Source of the DNA: Maylandia zebra
Lineage: Eukaryota > Chordata > Actinopteri > Cichliformes > Cichlidae
Length of the DNA stretch: 64,000 nt
Reading direction: 5' to 3'
Assembly: GCF_041146795.1 (NCBI RefSeq)
Contig: NC_135172.1
Span: forward strand, 41,498,123 to 41,562,122
Part shown: positions 59,601-64,000 of the stretch, piece after piece
Position numbering within the stretch: the first letter of the stretch is position 1
How the letters are laid out: each line of letters opens with the position of its first letter
Made by a program: the position numbers and the translations under genes
Notes under the pieces: model-generated
The model's input: the letters and a program-made list of their open reading frames with translations, nothing else
The model's database searches: none
Told to the model about the DNA's origin: nothing

Positions 59601-62600
59601 TACTGGTTCAAAAGATCAGAAAAGGTATGAAGCCGCTAATTCCTGCAATGCCTTAAAAACAAACAATAAAATCTTAAAGGCAATTCAGAAACTGACTTAG
59701 TAACTGTGCTGCAGCGTTTTAGACCAGCTGCAGTCGGGCTCAACCTGTAGTTTCAGGTAATACTGAATAAAATATTTAGTTCATTTTGTAAATCATGATC
59801 ATCATCAGTCACAAAGGAGGGTTCTCCAGGATATACTTATTGGCTAATAACCTGTCAATCACAAGATGCAAGTCAATGAGTGAGCAATGTCCTCAGTCAG
59901 CTCCAAGCCACACTTCTTATGTGGTGCTGACAACCAAAATTACCCTTTCGACCAATCAAAATGATGGACACAAACCAATGAGTGGCATCACTGAGGTCAT
60001 GACCATCCCTTAGATATAGTCGATTGTGTTTTTCTGTCTGTGTCAAAGATATAACGAGGTAGGAAGGTGTCCTCACTCAGACGCTTGGCCTTTCTCACAG
60101 TAGGGCTACTTTCCAAACCAAATTCTAACAACTAAAACTATTTTGGAAAGAAGATAAAAGCCAAACTAAATGAGAATGTTTCTTCAAATTATGGATTGTC
60201 GGGTTATCTTTCTCACGTCAGAGACAAAAAGCAGGAACAGATCCTAACTGAGTGCGGCTCCAGCGACCACAAGCTGGCAACTGAAAAAAGGAAGAAACAG
60301 TAATGCAGGGAAACCAGGGGTGTTTCCAAGACTCTGCTAATGTACTGGCAATGAGCAGAAAACTGAAACATGACACTAAAACAGATCTTTACTTGAACAA
60401 GTTCTATTGTGCTTTAATGCCACATTAAAAAAAAAAAAAGCAGAAATATTCCCAGCAGAAGAAGAACAGGGACAACTTGCTGCTCAGTATTGACAAACAC
60501 GCCCCCAACATCAGGGACAGACACCACGAACACTGGAAAAAACATTAATGTTGAATCAACTGAAAGTGTCATTTCTAAGTCATTTGGTGTTACTGTTGTG
60601 CCAGTAAAGCCCCTCAAATTCAAATAAAAAACTCAAATCTTATCTGTCTACACAGACCTGAGATCAGCAGAGGAGAGAGCAAAAGAGAGAGCACCTTCAG
60701 AGGACGACAACAAAATAGGTGAGTCCATGTAACGCCCCAACAACTCTGTTTGGGCATTTTTAGATAAGTAGTATGGCCTGTACAGGACCTGGCCTGGTCC
60801 AGTGTCCAGGATTTGGGGAAGACTTCTTTGCCTTTGCCAAAATAAAGACAAACTGGACATTTTCTGTCAGATCACAATATTAAAGGTATTAAAAAGTGGA
60901 CCTTTTCTAAGCAGCAAACACTGATGATAAGTTATGATTTAAGATATGATTAAATACATAATTTTGCACCAACACTCCAAAAACTAGGACGGGCTTAATT
61001 TAAAATTAAGCTAATGGAAACACAGGTTAGTGTGACCTAATATAGCGCAGCTGCAGGTTTCCTTCTGTTCGCCACAAAGCTGTACCTGTGCTTCAGCACA
61101 GCCAGGGTCAGAGTTAAACTCCAACAAATTAAACTCTAAAATAAGCAGTAACAGGAGTCTGACCAACAGAGTTATGATAGAGTTAAGAAGAGTTAAGAAA
61201 CCAACAACAATTAACCCCCTTGCATTCAACCTTTTCCTGTCCTGCGGTTATAAACACTACTGTTCTGCTCTGCAGCCAAGCAGGAAATGCTGATATTACC
61301 GTGTCCCACCGACTTGTTATCTGAGGTTTGCTCACGAACATCGAAAGCCTGGTTTGAGGGTTTGCACATCGCTTTTATCTGCAGAATATAAAGTGTTGCT
61401 TTTACCTGCACCCCTGTTTTCATGTGCATTGACTTCCTGAGCAAACAGCGTGACTGACTGTCAGGCAGTTTGACTTGCCACAGCCGTGAAGCCTCTCACA
61501 GGTGGTAATAATACCTCTTCTCGGTAAAGAGCTACGGCGTTAGAGATGCTGCTGATTTCACGCCACAGCCACGTGTTGCTTCATCAGTGAGAGTTCAAAG
61601 ACCGAACTTTTCTTTTAAAGTCTGAAAAACTCAGGATATTATTAAAAACACTTAGCGTCGTCCTGAAGGCTTTTCCACATTCCTCAAAGTCTCCTTTCAC
61701 TAAGTGGGAGAAAAATGTTCAGGCTTTGAAACATTCCAGCTGTTTTGGCTCAAGTCCACTCAACCAGGCAGGCAGCCATCTTTGTTTCGACACAGATAAA
61801 TGGAGGACAAAGTATCCCAAAATTTTATTTACTTCGGTGAAATACTGAGAGATTTCTCAACAGAAAAATAAATAAACAAAGTGAAAATATATAATCATCC
61901 AAAGCAACAAGACAAACTTTCATTTTACAGAAACTGGATCACAAGAATATTTTTATTACTTCAAAGCAAAAAGGAAGTAGGGACTGAAACACAAAATATT
62001 TTGTAAAAGTGGTGCACAGTCCTGCAGCAGGAAGGTTCCTGGGTCAAACGTCCTGGTCAGTTTCCTTCTTTGTGGAGCTTACTCCTCTTCTGCATAAAAG
62101 TTATTTGATAAATCAAAACTTGTCATTATAGTGCAAATGAAATACAAAGAAACAAAAAACCTAAAACAACAACTGCAAAGATATCACAAAGAATCAACTA
62201 ATAAAAGAAGAAGAAATAAATGATAGTACACATTGTTTTCTCGTCTCCTTTATTAACACACAAACATGGGGAGTCTGAGGACATTCCTCAGCGCTTCTTA
62301 CTTTCTGACAACACTCCCTTCTGTACTTAAAGTCTCCCAGTGGCAGAATCGAAACAACCCCTCATCTCTGTGTTTAACAAGTGTGTTTGTTTGTCTTGTC
62401 AACAGCCTCCAACTTTGTCTACCTTAACGCCATCCCCACTGAGATGCTGACAGGCCCCTGTGCAGTGCAAAGGGCGGTGTCCTCAACACTCGAGAAGGCT
62501 CCGGGTTCCTTCACACCAACCATAGTCAACATGAAAGTGTCTCTGAAGGGTGTCACTCTCACAGACATCAACAGAAAGTAAGAAAACACATGAAATCAAC

Positions 62601-63405
62601 GTTTTGCTGAGATTTTATGTGCTGCCGTGCTGTTTAGGTGTGGTCTGTGTGTGACACTGGGTCAAGACTCATCGTTTCTTGCAGGCTCTTCTTCAGGCGC
62701 CATTACCCTGCACACATGCTGAGCTACGGTGGTGAAGATCCAGACAATCGAGTGTGAGTATGCACGACATGAGCTGCGAGCGCAGACGTCAGAGATCATC
62801 TCCACTGGTGGTCATCAACGTGTTTCATTTCTAATCTGAACATTTGTCTGTCTTATACTCACAGGTGGACGAGAGGTTCAAGTTTTGGTGCAAGGTAATC
62901 TGAACTTCAAGTCTAAACAGGGGACCTGTTCTGTTCATTTACACATTTTAGCTGTATTAGTGTAGCTTTGCATCAGCAGCAGCTCAAAATAATCCTTCTT
63001 TATCTTACACTGTGTCTTGGTGCAGGAACTCAGCTCATCCTCTTTCTGAAATAAGGTGTTTCAGTCAGCTCCTCCCTTTTAAGCCAGCTTTTTTCTTATT
63101 GGCTGCCCCTCATAAATCAATTGTTTGAATAGGATGTGGGTGGGGCTTCTATGAATACTACTGAGAACAATATATTTGACAGTAAATAATGAAAAGCAGA
63201 AGAGGTCCCTTTGAAAAATATCTTCTTCTTGGGGTGCAGATTAATCTGACTCATGTTTCTTTGTGCCGACAGGTTGTTTGGCTTTGTGGCAAAGGGCAAT
63301 GAAGCCGGTATGGAGAATGTTTGTCACGTATTTGCAGAATATGACACCCTGCAGCCCTGCAGCGAAGTCATCAAGGTGATTCAGGCAGCTGTATCCAAGC
63401 CATAA
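50664..63405 (+). CDS. tns4: Tensin 4 (CTEN), focal-adhesion SH2-PTB adaptor
   Basis: Cytoplasmic adaptor that binds phosphotyrosine proteins through SH2 and beta-integrin tails through PTB. Eleven coding exons: 50664-50886, 53058-53394, 55478-55875, 56202-56333, 58200-58292, 58776-58853, 60656-60718, 62406-62577, 62685-62753, 62865-62894, 63273-63405. They sum to 1728 nt, 575 aa (human 715), with all phases consistent. The first exon (from an acceptor ending 50632) has [18 protein letters not shown], the conserved tensin-4 N-terminal motif. Exons 2-3 are a Ser/Pro-rich linker with SDTSYILG and [11 protein letters not shown]2 runs from [10 protein letters not shown] (about 307) to LPCRL, with the phosphotyrosine Arg in TFVVRDS. 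PTB spans about 442-575 ([40 protein letters not shown]). There is no actin-binding or PTP/C2-like N-terminus, which marks tensin 4 rather than tensins 1-3. The short exon 7 forms an acidic/basic hinge between SH2 and PTB. Confidence 0.95.
51369..51675 (-). mobile_element. Full-length tRNA-derived SINE in tns4 intron 1
   Basis: On the minus strand the element starts with a tRNA-like head. Box A is TGGCTCAAGAGTTGGG (complement of 51648-51663) and box B is GGTTCGAGCC (complement of 51611-51620), as for internal RNA polymerase III promoters. A central conserved body follows, and the 3' end CTATATAAATACAGGCCATTT is shared with the two truncated copies at 2586 and 48982. A shared 3' end suggests mobilisation by a partner LINE. 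It resembles SINEs known from fishes including cichlids; the exact family was not verified. No target duplication was resolved. Confidence 0.82.
53395..55477 (+). other. tns4 intron 2, no nested gene seen
   Basis: Contains the (AC)n tract, a run of 12 G at about 53828-53839 and otherwise AT-rich DNA. No coding exon fits the phase-2 frame here. The junction 53394/55478 joins AG|T to Ser in frame. Confidence 0.6.
53588..53624 (+). repeat. (AC)n microsatellite in tns4 intron 2
   Basis: About 18 AC units with one AA interruption, 200 bp past the exon 2 donor. Confidence 0.95.
56334..58199 (+). other. tns4 intron 4, no nested gene seen
   Basis: A 1.9-kb intron within the SH2-coding part. The exons on either side join in phase 1 (G|GG, Gly). 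Open frames inside, including one over the acceptor at 58199, are not independent genes. Confidence 0.6.
58854..60655 (+). other. tns4 intron 6, repeats only
   Basis: Holds the MITE copy, then AT-rich DNA and a segment near 59800-60010 (GGCTAATAACCTGTCAATCACAAG) that shares words with 31100-31125 (GGCTAATGATTTGTCAATCACAAG), so it is probably a dispersed repeat. No exon is recognised. Confidence 0.5.
58886..59090. mobile_element. MITE copy, related to 37791-37993, in tns4 intron 6
   Basis: CACCAGGAGTAGGCAACTCCAGG, then CCTTGAGGGCCGGTGTCCTGCAGG and TTTTAGATG, with a complementary right arm ending in ATCTAAAACCTGCAGGAGACC, matches the other copy. The outer right end is lost after about 59090. 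It begins only about 32 bp after the exon 6 donor (58854). Confidence 0.75.
60719..62405 (+). other. tns4 intron 7, no nested gene seen
   Basis: AT-rich intron between the hinge exon and the first PTB exon. No transposon with clear ends and no coding signal were recognised. Confidence 0.5.
62985..63130. repeat. Decayed interspersed repeat in tns4 intron 10
   Basis: TTTATCTTACACTGTGTCTTGGTGC and CTTTTAAGCCAGCTTTTTTC recur in altered form at about 6820-6880. This marks a second copy of the same dispersed repeat. Class unknown. Confidence 0.5.
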
Positions 63406-63630
63406 ACATGCAAACCCAGAGACGGCGTGATACATCTTCAAGACTCCTGCTTACACTTTCTGTTTAACACTGTGCTCTTCTACAAATAACCTGTCCAGTA
63501 TGGTGGTTACAGGAAGTGTCGCTACTGCTTTGGAGAAAACTGGACAAGTTTGTGTTTCTGCTGAATTGCAAGGAAAACCTGATTTAGGTTCCGGTGTTTG
63601 ATCAGATAATAAAAATCATATTAAAAGATA
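63406..63630 (+). terminator. tns4: tns4 3' UTR with poly(A) signal
   Basis: AATAAA at 63608-63613, about 200 nt after the stop codon, is the first clear polyadenylation signal, so cleavage is expected near 63630. The remaining 370 bp to the window end show no gene. Confidence 0.55.
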
Positions 63631-64000
63631 TATGAGTGATTATGGCAAAAATTAGGATATAGTGGACTGCACCTATAACATGATTGTAAATGAATGAGGC
63701 GCCATAGTTTGAATATCATCCAATCAGCTTGTAAAAGCAGTAAAACAAAGCCAACTATTTCTTTTAAGACTGCTGAGAGAACAGTTGTAGATGTGAGAAA
63801 GCGGCACGCTATGTCTTCATAAGAACAGGAGCCCTTTTCCCTGAGAGGTGAACGTGCATTATCTGATGCATTGAAATATAGTGATGTGGTAATTAAAAGT
63901 TTGAAGGTGAAAAGACTTGAAGAGAAACAAATGAACCCTGGTAGGTCAGTTCATTTCAAATTCTGCAGCTACCCCTGAATGTATTTATTACACTGCAATG

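Overview
The window looks like genomic DNA from a percomorph teleost fish. A cichlid is plausible, but that rests only on the style of its repeats. The evidence is four vertebrate genes split by GT-AG introns into short exons, long AT-rich introns, (AC)n microsatellites, and many fish-type transposons: Tc1/mariner, hAT and Harbinger-like MITEs, CR1/L2-type and L1-type LINEs, and a tRNA-derived SINE. No prokaryotic, organellar or viral sequence was seen.

Layout, all four genes on the + strand. (1) igfbp4, 3' part only: three exons at 1527-4572 encode the linker and thyroglobulin type-1 domain; the N-terminal exon lies left of the window. (2) A gene-poor stretch, about 5.9-15.8 kb, with a 5'-truncated LINE carrying an intact 816-codon frame (about 9.08-11.64 kb) and a decayed Tc1 transposon split by a Harbinger-like MITE (12.9-14.4 kb). 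(3) smarce1 (BAF57), ten coding exons, 16758-28606, 427 aa. (4) A repeat cluster at 29.9-31.1 kb, including a hAT MITE with an 8-bp target duplication. (5) ccr7, three coding exons, 32724-35729, 376 aa. (6) A transposon-rich intergenic region, 36-48 kb: a MITE, LINE fragments, a 100-bp (AC)n tract, a 2.4-kb intron-containing Tc1/mariner element with a three-exon transposase, an L1-type endonuclease fragment and a degenerate LINE. (7) tns4 (tensin 4/CTEN), eleven coding exons, 50664-63405, 575 aa, with a candidate 5' UTR exon near 48.4 kb.

The four genes do not form a pathway. They are a conserved chromosomal neighbourhood: IGF-binding protein, SWI/SNF subunit, lymphoid chemokine receptor and focal-adhesion adaptor. 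As I recall the human order at 17q21 (IGFBP4 +, TNS4 -, CCR7 -, SMARCE1 -), this window differs by one inversion of the three-gene block. All exon junctions were read by eye, and frame continuity was checked by adding exon lengths. I found no convincing novel multi-gene system. The most interesting items are the inversion, the Tc1/mariner element with introns and an Asp-to-Asn change at its first catalytic position, the nested MITE, the missing human-type PAPP-A site in Igfbp4, and three near-perfect hairpins.
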